DNA of 24,466 nucleotides from Firmicutes bacterium CAG:555 (GCA_000431075.1 HF986913.1:44035-68500), one strand, 5' to 3'. Positions 4,778 through 14,078 are shown, counted from the stretch's first letter. The notes: a model not told the origin generated them from the sequence alone. Made by a program: numbers and translations.

Positions 4778-7575
4778 TTTTTCTTTGCTGCCGCAGCATT
4801 CCTTGTACTTGAGACGCCTTGAGCCGTCGGGCTTCATCTTCCCGCAGGGGCAGGGATCGTTGCGGCCGGGCTTGGGAGCCTTTCTGATGGGCTTTTTCTT
4901 GACCTGCTCGCCGCCGACATTTGCAGCCTGATTCTTGGACACGGCCTTGCGCTCTATGGTCTGCTCCTTGCGGACACGGATGGTGTAAAGTCTGCGGACG
5001 GTCTCCTCACGGATGCCGTTTATCATGGCCTCGAACATATCGAAGCCCTCCTGCTTGTATGCGTCAATGGGCTTGATATTGCCATAGCCGCGAAGGCCGA
5101 TGCCGCGCTTGAGCTCATCCATTGCATCGATATGGTCCATCCAGTATTCATCGACGACACGCAGCATGACGACACGCTCGATCTCACGCATGATGGGAAC
5201 ACCGTTCGGATCAAGGCCGAACTCTTTCTCCCTTTCGGCATAGACACGGCGGGCAGCCTCGCTCACGGCCTCGATTATCTTATCGGCCTTGGCCTTGCCG
5301 CCTAATGACTCCATGGTTATCTCGCCGCGCTTGAGGAAATACTTTTCAAACGGGGCAACGACCTCATTGAGGTGCTCCTGATTTTCGGCAGTGCCGCCCG
5401 CAAGAGCGACGTTGACCGTGGAGCAGATAAACTCGGGTTGACCGTGGAGGAGATAAACCCGGATATCATCTTATCGATGCTTTCACGGATATCCTCGCCG
5501 TCAAGCACCTTGCGGCGCTCATCATATATGATGTTACGCTGAGTGTTCATGACATCGTCGTACTCCAGGACCGACTTACGGGTCTGGAAGTTGCGGCTCT
5601 CAACGGTTTTCTGTGCCTGCTCAATGGCGTTGGACAGCATCTTGTGGTCAAGCGGAGTGTCCTCGTCAACTCCGAGGGTCTCCATCATGTTCATCATTCG
5701 CTCCGAGCCGAAAAGGCGCATGACATCATCGGTCATGGCGATGAAGAAGCGGCTCTCGCCCGGGTCGCCCTGACGGCCGGAACGGCCACGCAGCTGATTA
5801 TCGATACGGCGGGACTCGTGGCGCTCGGTGCCGCAGATGAACAGGCCGCCTGCGGCTCTGACCTTCTCGGCTTCCTCAGAGCACACCACCTTGTGCGCAT
5901 CCATGCGCTCACGGAACATTGCTCTTGCCTTGAGTATCTCCTCATCGGTCGTTTCGGCATAGCCTGTTGCCTCGGCGATGACCTCGTCGGTGAAGCCGGC
6001 TTTGCGCAGGTCGTTCTTTGCAAGATACTCTGCGTTACCGCCGAGCATGATATCGGTACCACGGCCTGCCATGTTCGTTGCGATGGTCACGGCGCCGAAC
6101 TTGCCTGCCTGAGCGACTATCTCCGCTTCCTTCTCGTGGTGCTTGGCGTTCAGGACATTGTGCTTGATGCCGCGCTTTTTAAGAAGTCCGGACAGGTACT
6201 CGCTCTTTTCTATGGAGATAGTGCCGACCAGAACGGGCTGACCCTTTTCGTGGCACTGTATTATCTGCTCGATAATGGCCTTATTCTTGCCGACATCGTT
6301 TTTGAACACGACATCGGGGTGGTCGATCCTCGCAATGGGCTTGTTCGTGGGTATCTCGACGATATCCAGCTGATATATAGCCGCAAACTCCTCAGCCTCT
6401 GTGACGGCCGTACCGGTCATACCGGAGAGCTTTTCGTAAAGTCTGAAGTAGTTCTGGAAGGTGATGGTCGCAAGGGTCTTGTTCTCACGCTGAACATCGA
6501 CATGCTCCTTGGCCTCTATCGCCTGATGCAGACCCTCGCTGTAGCGGCGGCCGAGCATGATACGGCCGGTAAACTCGTCAACGATGAGTATCTCGCCGTC
6601 TTTGACGACATAGTCGATATCACGCTTCATGATGCCGTGGGCACGCAGCGCCTGATTGATATGATGCGTGAGGGTGGAGTTTTCGATATCGGCGTAATTT
6701 TCAAGATTAAAGGCACGCTCTGCCTTCTCAACACCCCTTGCAGTGAGGGTCGCAGTTCTCGCCTTCTCATCGACGATGTAGTCTGCGTCGATGTTTTCGT
6801 CCTCTTCCTCCTTGGAATCGGTGGAGGCGTAGACCTTGACCTTGAGTCTTGAGACAAAGTCGTCCGCCTGACGGTACAGATCCGTGCTCTCATCGCCCTG
6901 GCCGGAAATTATAAGCGGTGTTCTGGCCTCATCGATGAGTATGGAGTCTACCTCGTCGACGATGGCGAACGCATGGCCGCGCTGAACCATGTTTTCCTTG
7001 TATATGGCCATATTGTCACGCAGATAGTCAAAGCCCATCTCGTTATTCGTGCCGTAGGTGATGTCGGCATTGTATGCCGCCTGACGCTCGTCGTTATTGA
7101 GCCCGTGGACGATAAGTCCGACGGAAAGTCCCATGAAGCGGTGTACCTTGCCCATCCACTCGCTGTCACGGCGGGCAAGATAGTCATTGACGGTGACGAT
7201 GTGAACACCCTCGCCGGTCAGTGCATTGAGGTATGCCGGCAGAACGGCGACAAGGGTCTTGCCTTCGCCGGTCTTCATCTCGGCGATGCGTCCCTGATGC
7301 AGGACGATGCCGCCGATAAGCTGCACTCTGAACGGCTTCATGCCGAGAACACGCCACGCAGCCTCTCGCACTGCGGCAAACGCCTCGGGAAGCAGAGCAT
7401 CGAGATCCTCGCCGCCCTGGTAGCGCTGCTTGAACTCCTCCGTCTTTGCCCGAAGCTCCTCGTCGCTCAGCGCCTGAAACTGCGGCTCGAGCGCCTCGAT
7501 CTTGTCGACTATCGGGTATATTCTTTTAAGCTCACGGTCGGTGTGACTGCCGAATAATTTACCTAAAAAGCTCAT
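4775..7575 (-). CDS. secA: Preprotein translocase ATPase SecA, frame broken by a 26-bp duplication
   Basis: SecA drives protein export through SecYEG by ATP hydrolysis at the inner membrane face. The start MSFLGKLFGSHTDRELKRIY, Walker A EMKTGEGKT (about residues 99-107), DEVDSILIDEART (about 205-217), the ATNMAGRGTDIMLGG helicase motif and RRIDNQLRGRSGRQGDPGES are all present, as is the C-terminal zinc motif (CPCG...KECCG). The frame shifts at about residue 705: positions 5411-5436 and 5437-5462 are a 26-bp tandem copy differing at two bases. Removing one copy restores exactly 925 codons (924 residues plus stop), and the joined protein reads STVNVALAGGTAENQEHLNE. SecA is essential and no second gene is seen, so this is probably an assembly artefact rather than a real pseudogene. 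Confidence 0.95.
5411..5462. repeat. 26-bp imperfect tandem duplication inside secA
   Basis: Two adjacent 26-bp units (5411-5436 and 5437-5462) each start GTTGACCGTGGAG and differ only at two positions (GAGCAG/GAGGAG and AACTCGG/AACCCGG). Each unit translates in frame as the same stretch of SecA (EFICSTVN versus GFISSTVN on the minus strand). This is what two alleles of one locus laid end to end would look like. Confidence 0.9.
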
Positions 7576-7616
7576 TGTTTTTGCCTTTCGTTTTTCCAAA
7601 TAGTTATACATCCTGC

Positions 7617-7645
7617 ATTATAGCACACAATTGTGAATAAAAAAA
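7617..7645 (-). promoter_or_regulatory. Candidate secA promoter
   Basis: On the minus strand a perfect TATAAT (7622-7617) is preceded by TGC, giving an extended -10, about 42 nt before the secA start. The -35 position holds only a T-run. The spacer contains the palindrome ACAATTGT. Confidence 0.55.
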
Positions 7646-7726
7646 GAGAAATAAGCGACAAGTATGCAACAAATTCCGCATTTTGCAAATGCGTCATCAC
7701 ATTTTGGATAAATCGAACTATTTTGC

Positions 7727-7755
7727 TTGATTTTTCATGCGGTGTATTGTATAAT
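7727..7755 (+). promoter_or_regulatory. Candidate promoter of the AT-rich secreted protein gene
   Basis: TTGATT (7727-7732), a 17-nt spacer and a perfect TATAAT (7750-7755), about 84 nt before the start codon at 7839. Confidence 0.6.
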
Positions 7756-7838
7756 TTTATCACGTCTAACATATGAGGGAGCCAACGCTATTATTTGTTC
7801 AACAGCTACAAGCAGACAACATTTTTAAGGAGGATACT

Positions 7839-8735
7839 ATGAAAAAGCATATCTCAATGTTATTGGCATTGTCATTGATTCTTTCCCTATGTCCCCGTGC
7901 ACTAGCTGCTGACAGCAGATTTGACACAAATCCCAGTAGTTTAAGCGGTGTCACCGTATCGAAGGCAGAAGTCCTTGCAATATTGCCCCCCGAAGCAGAT
8001 TACGATGAAGTATATCAGCAAATTGTAACAGATTTCGATGATATCAGCAGTACATGTGTTGAAGCAGATTTATGCACTCCTGTACGCATTAATGAAGATG
8101 GTCTTGTCCTGTATGAAGTCACATTTCCAAACGGCATTGTCAATCAAATCACATCTCAAAGAAACTCAGATGATTGTGTTGTGTTAGATTTTTATGAAGG
8201 CGACCTACACAATGAAGTAATTTTTTTGAAAAACGGCAATTTGCTCGTTGACGAGCAGTTGGTTAACATTCAAGGCATCAATGCAACCACTCAATCTCGT
8301 GAAGAACCTTCTGGTGTCACCGCAACTCCAAGAATGCGCAACAGTGAGTTCTCTTTAACTCCTTGGGGAAAAGCTTCTGACTACACAAAAGAAGCCGGGA
8401 ATTATAGGGGCAATAAATGCTCATGGGGCGTTACTACGCTTGTCAGTTTAGCAACCGGCACTGTGGCAGCAATTCTTTGTGCTGCAGTATCCGCTGGTAT
8501 AGGATATTCAATTGGATATTCTATCTTCAGCAGCATTGCAGCAGAAATGATTACTCGTTGCAAGGTTTATGGTATGGAAGACGAATTTTTTTCATGGTAT
8601 TTCGATAGATTTGAGCGCAAAGACTCCATGAGCCTAGATCGTTATTATAAGTACGAAGGAGCTTGCTACTCTAAGGAGAATTTGAAGGGGCATAAATACC
8701 CTCACATATACTATTACCATAATTGGTTTTCTTGA
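7839..8735 (+). CDS. Secreted protein of unknown function with glycine-rich membrane segment
   Basis: A 298-residue protein I do not recognise. It begins with a clear signal peptide (MKKHISMLLALSLILSLCPRALAAD, cut probably after ALA-A). Residues of about 25-150 look like a soluble beta-rich domain with repeated acidic strands (LVLYEVTFPNGIVNQIT, VVLDFYEGDLHNEVIFL). A hydrophobic, small-residue-rich stretch follows at about 195-235 (VTTLVSLATGTVAAILCAAV, then AGIGYSIGYSIFSSIA), resembling a glycine zipper as in pore-forming peptides, then a Tyr-rich basic tail. TAAGGAGGA before the ATG at 7839 is an excellent ribosome site; an upstream in-frame extension to 7773 lacks one. Base composition is visibly more AT-rich than all neighbours, suggesting recent transfer. 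Toxin or bacteriocin-like activity is only a guess. Confidence 0.8.
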   Translation: MKKHISMLLALSLILSLCPRALAADSRFDTNPSSLSGVTVSKAEVLAILPPEADYDEVYQQIVTDFDDISSTCVEADLCTPVRINEDGLVLYEVTFPNGIVNQITSQRNSDDCVVLDFYEGDLHNEVIFLKNGNLLVDEQLVNIQGINATTQSREEPSGVTATPRMRNSEFSLTPWGKASDYTKEAGNYRGNKCSWGVTTLVSLATGTVAAILCAAVSAGIGYSIGYSIFSSIAAEMITRCKVYGMEDEFFSWYFDRFERKDSMSLDRYYKYEGACYSKENLKGHKYPHIYYYHNWFS

Positions 8736-8753
8736 GGAGGAAGTTGGTTTTTG

Positions 8754-8972
8754 ATGAATTGTCCGTATTGTCAACAGGAAATGGCCGCAGGATATATCCA
8801 GAGCTCGAGGATGCTCGTGTGGGATAGACAGCTGCTCTCCGGCGCAATAAGCCCCGCATACGGCAGTGACGGGATGATCCTCACCGAACGCCTTAACCTT
8901 TCCAAAGCATATGCGATAAGCGCTCATTACTGTGAAAAATGCAAACTTTTTCTATCGATGTTGACGGAGTAA
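8754..8972 (+). CDS. Small zinc-ribbon protein, DUF6487-like
   Basis: A 72-residue protein with two CxxC pairs, CPYC at residues 3-6 and CEKC near residue 62-65, which would bind one zinc ion. The text around them (NCPYCQQEMAAGYIQSSRML and HYCEKCKLFL) resembles the small PF20097/DUF6487-type proteins common in Clostridia, of unknown function. The ATG at 8754 follows a GGAGGA that overlaps the stop region of the secreted protein gene (stop 8733-8735), so the two genes probably share a transcript. Its composition is closer to the host genome than that of the secreted gene. Family assignment is from memory of the motif spacing. Confidence 0.75.
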   Translation: MNCPYCQQEMAAGYIQSSRMLVWDRQLLSGAISPAYGSDGMILTERLNLSKAYAISAHYCEKCKLFLSMLTE

Positions 8973-9054
8973 CTCTGTATCAGATGTTGCAGTAAAACGC
9001 AGTCACCTCCAAGTGCTCCCCAAAGTTTAGACAATAATATAAATCAAGTTGCTT

Positions 9055-9090
9055 AAGGAATGAGCCCCGACACAGGCTCATTCCTTTTTA
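9055..9090 (+). terminator. Terminator after the zinc-ribbon gene
   Basis: AAGGAATGAGCC (9055-9066) pairs perfectly with GGCTCATTCCTT (9075-9086) around loop ccgacaca, followed by TTTTAATTTT. Confidence 0.9.
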
Positions 9091-9108
9091 ATTTTAGCGG
9101 CAATCTGA

Positions 9109-9138
9109 TTGACAGCGGACGGGGCGGCGGTATATAAT
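9109..9138 (+). promoter_or_regulatory. Promoter of the DUF1846 gene
   Basis: TTGACA (9109-9114), an 18-nt GC-rich spacer, then TATAAT (9133-9138), 38 nt before the start codon. Both hexamers are perfect sigma-A consensus. Confidence 0.75.
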
Positions 9139-9176
9139 TTTATTTTGTAATTACGGAGATAAAGAGGATAAAGAAC

Positions 9177-10664
9177 ATGAATAAGATAGGATTTGACAAC
9201 GCCAAATATGTGCAGCTGCAGTCGCAGAATATCCGTGACAGGATATCGCAGTTCGGCGGCAAGCTGTACCTTGAATTCGGCGGCAAGCTGTTTGACGACT
9301 ACCACGCCTCCCGTGTTCTGCCCGGCTTCCGGCCTGACAGCAAGGTAAGGATGCTGCTCGAGATGAAGGACGATGCGGAGATAGTCATCGCCATCTCGGC
9401 GGATGATATCGAGCGCAACAAGCGCCGCGGCGACCTCGGCATCACCTACGATGAGGACACACTGCGCCTTATCGACGCCTTCCGCGGCATCGGTCTTTAT
9501 GTCGGCAGCGTCGTCATCACCCACTACCGCAGTCAGCCGGCAGCAGAGATGTTCCAGAAGCGGCTCGAAACGCTCGGCGTGCGTGTCTACCGCCACTATA
9601 TAATTCCCGATTACCCCTCGAATGTCGAGCTTATCGTGTCGGAAAACGGCTTCGGCAAGAACGATTATATTGAGACCGAGCGCAGCCTCGTCGTCGTCAC
9701 CGCACCCGGCCCGGGCAGCGGCAAAATGGCCACCTGCCTAAGCCAGCTTTATCATGAGCACCGCCGCGGCGTGAACGCAGGCTATGCGAAGTTTGAGACC
9801 TTCCCCATCTGGAATGTGCCGCTCAAGCACCCGATAAACCTCGCCTATGAGGCCGCCACCGCCGACCTTGACGATATCAACATGATCGACCCCTTCCACC
9901 TCGAAGCCTACGGCGAGACGACCGTCAACTACAACCGTGATGTTGAGATATTCCCCGTGCTCAACGCCATTCTGACCCGCATCTTCGGCGAGAGCGCATA
10001 CAAGAGCCCCACCGACATGGGTGTCAACATGGCAGGCTACTGCATCACCGACGATGAGGCTTGCCGTGAAGCGTCAAAGCAGGAGATAATCCGCCGCTAC
10101 TACGCCGCTGCCTGCTCGCTGCGTCAGGGTCTCGGCACGCCCGAGGAAGTGCGCAAGATCGAGCTTATCATGAACTCGATAGGCCTTTCCTCCGACGACC
10201 GTCCCGTTGTCGCAAAGGCGCTTGAAAAGGCAGAGAAGACCGGCGGCCCCGCTGTTGCCATCGAGCTTCACGACGGTACGATAATCACCGGCAAGACAAG
10301 CTCGCTTCTCGGTGCAAGCTCGGCCTGTCTTATGAATGCGCTCAAGTACCTTGCGGGCATCGACAAGAAGCTTCTGCTCATCGCCCCGGGCGTTATCGAG
10401 CCGATACAGCACCTCAAGGTCGAGCATCTGGGCAATCACAATCCCCGCCTGCACACGGACGAGCTGCTTATTGCGCTGTCAATTTGCGCCGTGACAAATC
10501 CCCTCGTTGAGCTTGCCATCGACCAGCTTGACAAGCTGCGTGGCTGCGAAGCACACTCGACCGTCATCCTGTCAAGAGTGGACGAGAACCTCTTCTCCAA
10601 GCTCGGCGTGAACATCACCTACGAGCCCCGCTATCAGGCTAAAAAGCTTTATCACGCAAAGTAA
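9177..10664 (+). CDS. DUF1846 (UPF0371) family protein
   Basis: A 495-residue cytoplasmic protein of the DUF1846 family, which is widespread in Firmicutes. The start MNKIGFDNAKYVQLQSQNI and LYLEFGGKLFDDYHASRVLP are characteristic, as are the glycine-rich loop VVTAPGPGSGKMATCLSQLY (about residues 172-191) and the WNVPLKHPINLAYEAATADL segment. The loop resembles a nucleotide-binding turn, but the biochemical role of the family is not settled to my knowledge. Length is normal. The ATG at 9177 has GAGGATAAA upstream; it has its own promoter and terminator, so it is probably monocistronic. Confidence 0.93.
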   Translation: MNKIGFDNAKYVQLQSQNIRDRISQFGGKLYLEFGGKLFDDYHASRVLPGFRPDSKVRMLLEMKDDAEIVIAISADDIERNKRRGDLGITYDEDTLRLIDAFRGIGLYVGSVVITHYRSQPAAEMFQKRLETLGVRVYRHYIIPDYPSNVELIVSENGFGKNDYIETERSLVVVTAPGPGSGKMATCLSQLYHEHRRGVNAGYAKFETFPIWNVPLKHPINLAYEAATADLDDINMIDPFHLEAYGETTVNYNRDVEIFPVLNAILTRIFGESAYKSPTDMGVNMAGYCITDDEACREASKQEIIRRYYAAACSLRQGLGTPEEVRKIELIMNSIGLSSDDRPVVAKALEKAEKTGGPAVAIELHDGTIITGKTSSLLGASSACLMNALKYLAGIDKKLLLIAPGVIEPIQHLKVEHLGNHNPRLHTDELLIALSICAVTNPLVELAIDQLDKLRGCEAHSTVILSRVDENLFSKLGVNITYEPRYQAKKLYHAK

Positions 10665-10725
10665 ATATTAAAAAAGCCTTTGACTTTTTCAAAAAAATTT
10701 GCTAAAATTTCGCTTGTTGTGTAGC

Positions 10726-10783
10726 AAAAAAGCGTAAGTCCAAACCGGACTTGCGCTTTTTTCTTTTACCCTCGGTCGAGGGT
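10726..10783 (+). terminator. Terminator after the DUF1846 gene, with a second small hairpin
   Basis: AAAAAAGCG-t-AAGTCC (10726-10741) pairs with GGACTT-g-CGCTTTTTT (10747-10762), one T-G wobble, then TCTTTT. A second hairpin, ACCCTC-ggtc-GAGGGT (10768-10783), follows directly and lies in the 5' region of the next gene. Confidence 0.85.
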
Positions 10784-10818
10784 TGAGTTTGTTAATCTGA
10801 AAAGAGAGGTTTTTGTCA

Positions 10819-11982
10819 ATGAATAGAGAAATCCGGCTCAAGCCGCTGGCGGCGAGCATACTTTCGCTTTCGCTGCTGACGGTCATGGCAGGTGCGGCGG
10901 TCGCACCCGCATTGGAGGTCATACGAGAGCATTTTTCCGAGGCAAGCAAGCTTGAAATTCAGCTTATTGTCTCCATGCCGGCGCTGTTTATCGTCATAAC
11001 GAACTTGTTTTTCGGCAAGCTTGCCGAGCGCTTCGGCGCACGGGCGCTTACGATGCTCGGCCTTGTGCTGTACACCGTCGGCGGTTCGGCTGCGGGACTG
11101 TTCGATTCGATTTGGGCGGTGCTTATCATGCGTGCGCTCGTCGGTGTCGGTGTCGGCATCATCATGCCGCTGTCCACGGGGCTTTTGACCTATTACTTCC
11201 CGCCGGAGAGGCGTGAGGGGCTCATGGGGCTGTCCTCGGCGGCCAACCAGCTCGGCGGCGTGGTCGCAACTGCGCTTGCCGGTGTGCTCGCAAATATCAG
11301 CTGGCGACTGAGCTTTGCGGTCTATCTCATGGGTCTTATAAGCATCGTTCTGTGCCTTGTTTTCATGCCCAACGACCGCATCCGTGGCGGTGCCCGCAGC
11401 AGTGAACCGGCTCGTCTCGGCGATGTCTGGTGCAGAAATTGGACACATGTCGTGTGCATATTCCTGCTCATGACGATATTCTTTATCTACCCCGCAAACT
11501 TTGCGATTGTGACCGCAGCCGAGGGTGCCGTGCCCATGAGCTTGTGCGCCGTTATAATGGCGGGCTGCGACCTCATCGCATTCGGCGGCGGGCTTGCCTT
11601 CGTGTGGGTCAAGCGCATCAGCGGAAGCTTTGCAGGGCTCGTTGCGCCGGCGCTGTTTCTGCTCGGCTACTGCCTGCTGGCCTTTGTCGGCGGCTGGGTC
11701 GGAACGATCGCAGGCTCTGCGCTCATAGGCTTTTCAAACGGCGTAGGCATTCCGTACATTATCTCGACCGCCTCGGCCAACGAGGGCAAGGCGGCCGCAA
11801 CGACCGTAATGCCGATGATATCTGCGGCAATGTACCTTGCGCAGTTTTTAAGTCCGTTCCTGCTGTCGCTGGTGTCCGGCATCGGCTCTGCGCCGGTGAA
11901 GCTTCCGTATTACCTCGCCGCTGCGGTTAGCGCCGTTTACTTCATCTTCAGCCTGTTCACGAAATCTGCCGGACAGGTGTAA
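10819..11982 (+). CDS. Major facilitator superfamily transporter
   Basis: A 387-residue polytopic membrane protein with 11-12 hydrophobic segments, normal for a 12-helix MFS antiporter. The cytoplasmic loop between helices 2 and 3 has the MFS motif A form (FFGKLAERFGARALTMLG), and helix 4 has RALVGVGVGIIMPLSTGLL, like the drug/H+ antiporter families. A hydrophilic middle loop (RIRGGARSSEPARLGDVW) separates the two halves. Substrate cannot be told; export of small molecules is the likeliest guess. The ATG at 10819 has GAGAGG about 8 nt upstream; a TTG two codons earlier is less likely. It ends at the TAA 11980-11982 and is convergent with the coiled-coil gene. Confidence 0.9.
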   Translation: MNREIRLKPLAASILSLSLLTVMAGAAVAPALEVIREHFSEASKLEIQLIVSMPALFIVITNLFFGKLAERFGARALTMLGLVLYTVGGSAAGLFDSIWAVLIMRALVGVGVGIIMPLSTGLLTYYFPPERREGLMGLSSAANQLGGVVATALAGVLANISWRLSFAVYLMGLISIVLCLVFMPNDRIRGGARSSEPARLGDVWCRNWTHVVCIFLLMTIFFIYPANFAIVTAAEGAVPMSLCAVIMAGCDLIAFGGGLAFVWVKRISGSFAGLVAPALFLLGYCLLAFVGGWVGTIAGSALIGFSNGVGIPYIISTASANEGKAAATTVMPMISAAMYLAQFLSPFLLSLVSGIGSAPVKLPYYLAAAVSAVYFIFSLFTKSAGQV

Positions 11983-12090
11983 AAAGCATGCTGCGCACCG
12001 ATAGGTTGATGTACAGACTAAACTTTGGTATGCACTCACCGGTCGGGCTGACGCAAAAGTGACCAGCAGAAGCGTAAAAGCGTATTGAAA

Positions 12091-12120
12091 AAGCCCACAG
12101 AGTGAATACTCTGTGGGCTT
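12091..12120 (-). terminator. Terminator of the coiled-coil membrane protein gene
   Basis: AAGCCCACAGAGT (12091-12103) pairs perfectly with ACTCTGTGGGCTT (12108-12120), loop gaat. On the minus strand it is followed by TTTTTC. It may also stop plus-strand transcription from the MFS gene, where the T-run is weaker. Confidence 0.88.
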
Positions 12121-12178
12121 GATTATTGTTTTTCGGCCGGAGCGTGATCTGTGTATCCGCTCACGGGTCGGACGGAGA

Positions 12179-13849
12179 TCACTCCTTGACAGTTGCCGCG
12201 TCTGCCGCTAACTTTGCGACCATTTCCTTGAGAGCTGCATTCTCAGCTTCAAGCTCTGCGAGCTTCTCGCTCTCGGCAGTGGGCGCTGCCTCAACAGGGG
12301 CAGTCTCAACGGGAGCTGCCTCTGCGGGAGCTGCTGCAGCTACGGCTGCGGCTGCGGCGCCGGCGGCTGCTGCCTGATTTGCCTGTGCAACAGTCTCGGT
12401 CTCAGCCTTCTTGGCGGCATTGCGCGCAATACCTGCAACGATGGTGAAGATGACCGCAACGACAGCCAGAACGATCAGAGCGTAGAGCTGGAGATCGCCC
12501 GAGTAGGTGTACTCCTTGACGCCGTCAACGAGTTCACGGGTCTGATATACAAAGTCGGTGTAGCCGACAACGATACCGACGATGTTAGCCGCAACTGCCA
12601 GAACTGCGGTGATGATGCCGCCGACGAAGCCGGTCTTCTTGCTGCCGGTGACAGCACCGACAATGGCAACGATGCCGGAGACGATGCCGATGACAGCTGC
12701 GAGAGCCATCATGATGTTCATTGCGATACGGGGATAAAGCTCGCTCTTGATATCTGCTTCCTGGAGTTCGAGGTAGTGCTCGGCCTCGTCGCAGAGCTTT
12801 GCGCAGTTGTCCAGATCGACAAACTGGCAGCCACGCTGGACCTTGACCTCGCCCTTGTCGTTAAGAACCCAGATGCTGAAGTCGTCACCGAGCAGCTCCT
12901 TCAGGCCGGGAACGGTCTGCTTGCCGCTGCGGGTGGTGCAGGGGACCATCTCATCAAGAAGCTGCTGCATACCTGCTGCCAGCTGCTCCTGGCCGCCCTC
13001 GTAAACCTTGAGCTTCTTGTCGCCGTTTGCAAGCTCGTTCTTGCCTGTCGCAAGCTTCTTCTCGCCCGCTGCGAGCTGCTTCTCGGCGTCGGCGAGCTTC
13101 TTCTCGCCTGCTGCGATCTCTTTTTCTGCTGCCGCAAGCTTCTTCTCGCCTGCTGCAATGGTCTTCTCGGCCTCGGCAAGCTTTGCCACGCCGTCTTCGT
13201 ATTCCTTGAGCTGAGCCTTGCCGTCAGCTACCATCTTGTTCATGAATGCGGGGAAATCGGTAACGTCATCGGGAATGGTGATGCCGAGCTTGGCTGCGAT
13301 GGGACGAACGGTCTTTACGAACCATGCCTGAGCGCTGTTAAAGCCGGGCAGCTTTGCGATGGTGCCGTCACGGAACTGGACATACTGGTTGAGATAAGGC
13401 ATGAGGGGCTCGATCTTTGCAAGCTTTTCCTTGCCTTCGTTGTAGGCCTGAGTATTCTCGGCAATTTTCTTCTTACCTGCCTCGTATTCCTTCTTGCCCG
13501 CTTCAAGAGCCTTTACGCCTTCTGCGTAAGCCTTTTTGCCCTCCTCGAGGGCCTTCTTACCTGCGTAATACTCTTTGTAGCCTGCATTGAGGGCGCTCTT
13601 ACCGGACGACAGCTGAATGAGACCAGCCTCATATGTGCCGACACCGTTGAGGTAGACATCCTCATTTTCCTGGAGCTGCTTGATACCTTCGCGAGCGGCT
13701 GCGATACCCTCTCGTGCATGGTCTGCATCCTCCTGCTTATACTCCTGAATGTTCAGGGCGTCCTTCATGCCTGCAACGCATGCGAACAGGCCGAAGAGGC
13801 ATGCGAGCACCAGGCAGATGCTGCAAACCATAAGTAATACTCTTTTCAT
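12179..13849 (-). CDS. Membrane protein with heptad-repeat coiled coil and C-terminal zipper
   Basis: A 556-residue protein with an N-terminal membrane segment (residues 5-27), a long outward domain, three more membrane helices (about 375-401, 407-430, 455-475), an Ala/Pro-rich linker and a C-terminal leucine zipper (LAELEAENAALKEMVAKLAA). Residues 83-147 are heptads of the type L/Y-xx-G-K-K, and 216-283 are 14-residue repeats of the type AAGEKKLAxAEKxI, visible as near-repeats in the DNA at about 13020-13190. The outer domain (300-370) has four Cys that might form disulfides. Similar G-xxx-L repeats occur in YhgE/Pip-type and some RND-type exporters; I know no function. Strong GGAGG before the ATG, own promoter and terminator, so a single-gene unit. 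Confidence 0.88.
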   Translation of the reverse strand: MKRVLLMVCSICLVLACLFGLFACVAGMKDALNIQEYKQEDADHAREGIAAAREGIKQLQENEDVYLNGVGTYEAGLIQLSSGKSALNAGYKEYYAGKKALEEGKKAYAEGVKALEAGKKEYEAGKKKIAENTQAYNEGKEKLAKIEPLMPYLNQYVQFRDGTIAKLPGFNSAQAWFVKTVRPIAAKLGITIPDDVTDFPAFMNKMVADGKAQLKEYEDGVAKLAEAEKTIAAGEKKLAAAEKEIAAGEKKLADAEKQLAAGEKKLATGKNELANGDKKLKVYEGGQEQLAAGMQQLLDEMVPCTTRSGKQTVPGLKELLGDDFSIWVLNDKGEVKVQRGCQFVDLDNCAKLCDEAEHYLELQEADIKSELYPRIAMNIMMALAAVIGIVSGIVAIVGAVTGSKKTGFVGGIITAVLAVAANIVGIVVGYTDFVYQTRELVDGVKEYTYSGDLQLYALIVLAVVAVIFTIVAGIARNAAKKAETETVAQANQAAAAGAAAAAVAAAAPAEAAPVETAPVEAAPTAESEKLAELEAENAALKEMVAKLAADAATVKE

Positions 13850-13935
13850 GTTGTTCCTCCCTTATATTTTACTTTGTATAAAAAGATTACTTAACTACTA
13901 ACTACGCAGTTTGTTCTGTACTTGATAGTATCGAC

Positions 13936-13964
13936 ATTGTAGCACAAGGTTACAAAATAGTAAA
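13936..13964 (-). promoter_or_regulatory. Promoter of the coiled-coil membrane protein gene
   Basis: On the minus strand TTTACT (13964-13959), a 17-nt spacer and TACAAT (13941-13936), with TGC before the -10 (extended element). It lies 87 nt upstream of the start codon. Confidence 0.7.
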
Positions 13965-14078
13965 GAAAAAATGACAAACTTTTTAAAAATTTCTTTGCAG
14001 TTTGCCATCGGTTATTACGACACACTATATTAACATGTACAGCATCTGTTAACATATTATACATAAAAGGCGAGGTCA

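Noticed and set aside
4775..5314. A separate 179-residue SecA C-terminal gene starting at 5314
   Set aside because: The upstream frame continues through the region once the 26-bp duplication is removed, and the joined protein reads as normal SecA; no ribosome site supports an independent start.
5644..6852. A 402-residue plus-strand reading frame
   Set aside because: Antisense shadow of secA caused by codon bias in high-GC coding sequence.
13020..13190. Possible CRISPR-like or satellite array from the 42-bp periodic DNA
   Set aside because: The units are in frame inside a coding gene and encode a coiled coil, without spacers.
12776..13837. A 353-residue Leu/Cys-rich plus-strand reading frame
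   Set aside because: Antisense of the heptad repeats of the coiled-coil protein; the repetitive Leu/Cys pattern is just the complement of Lys/Ala-rich codons.
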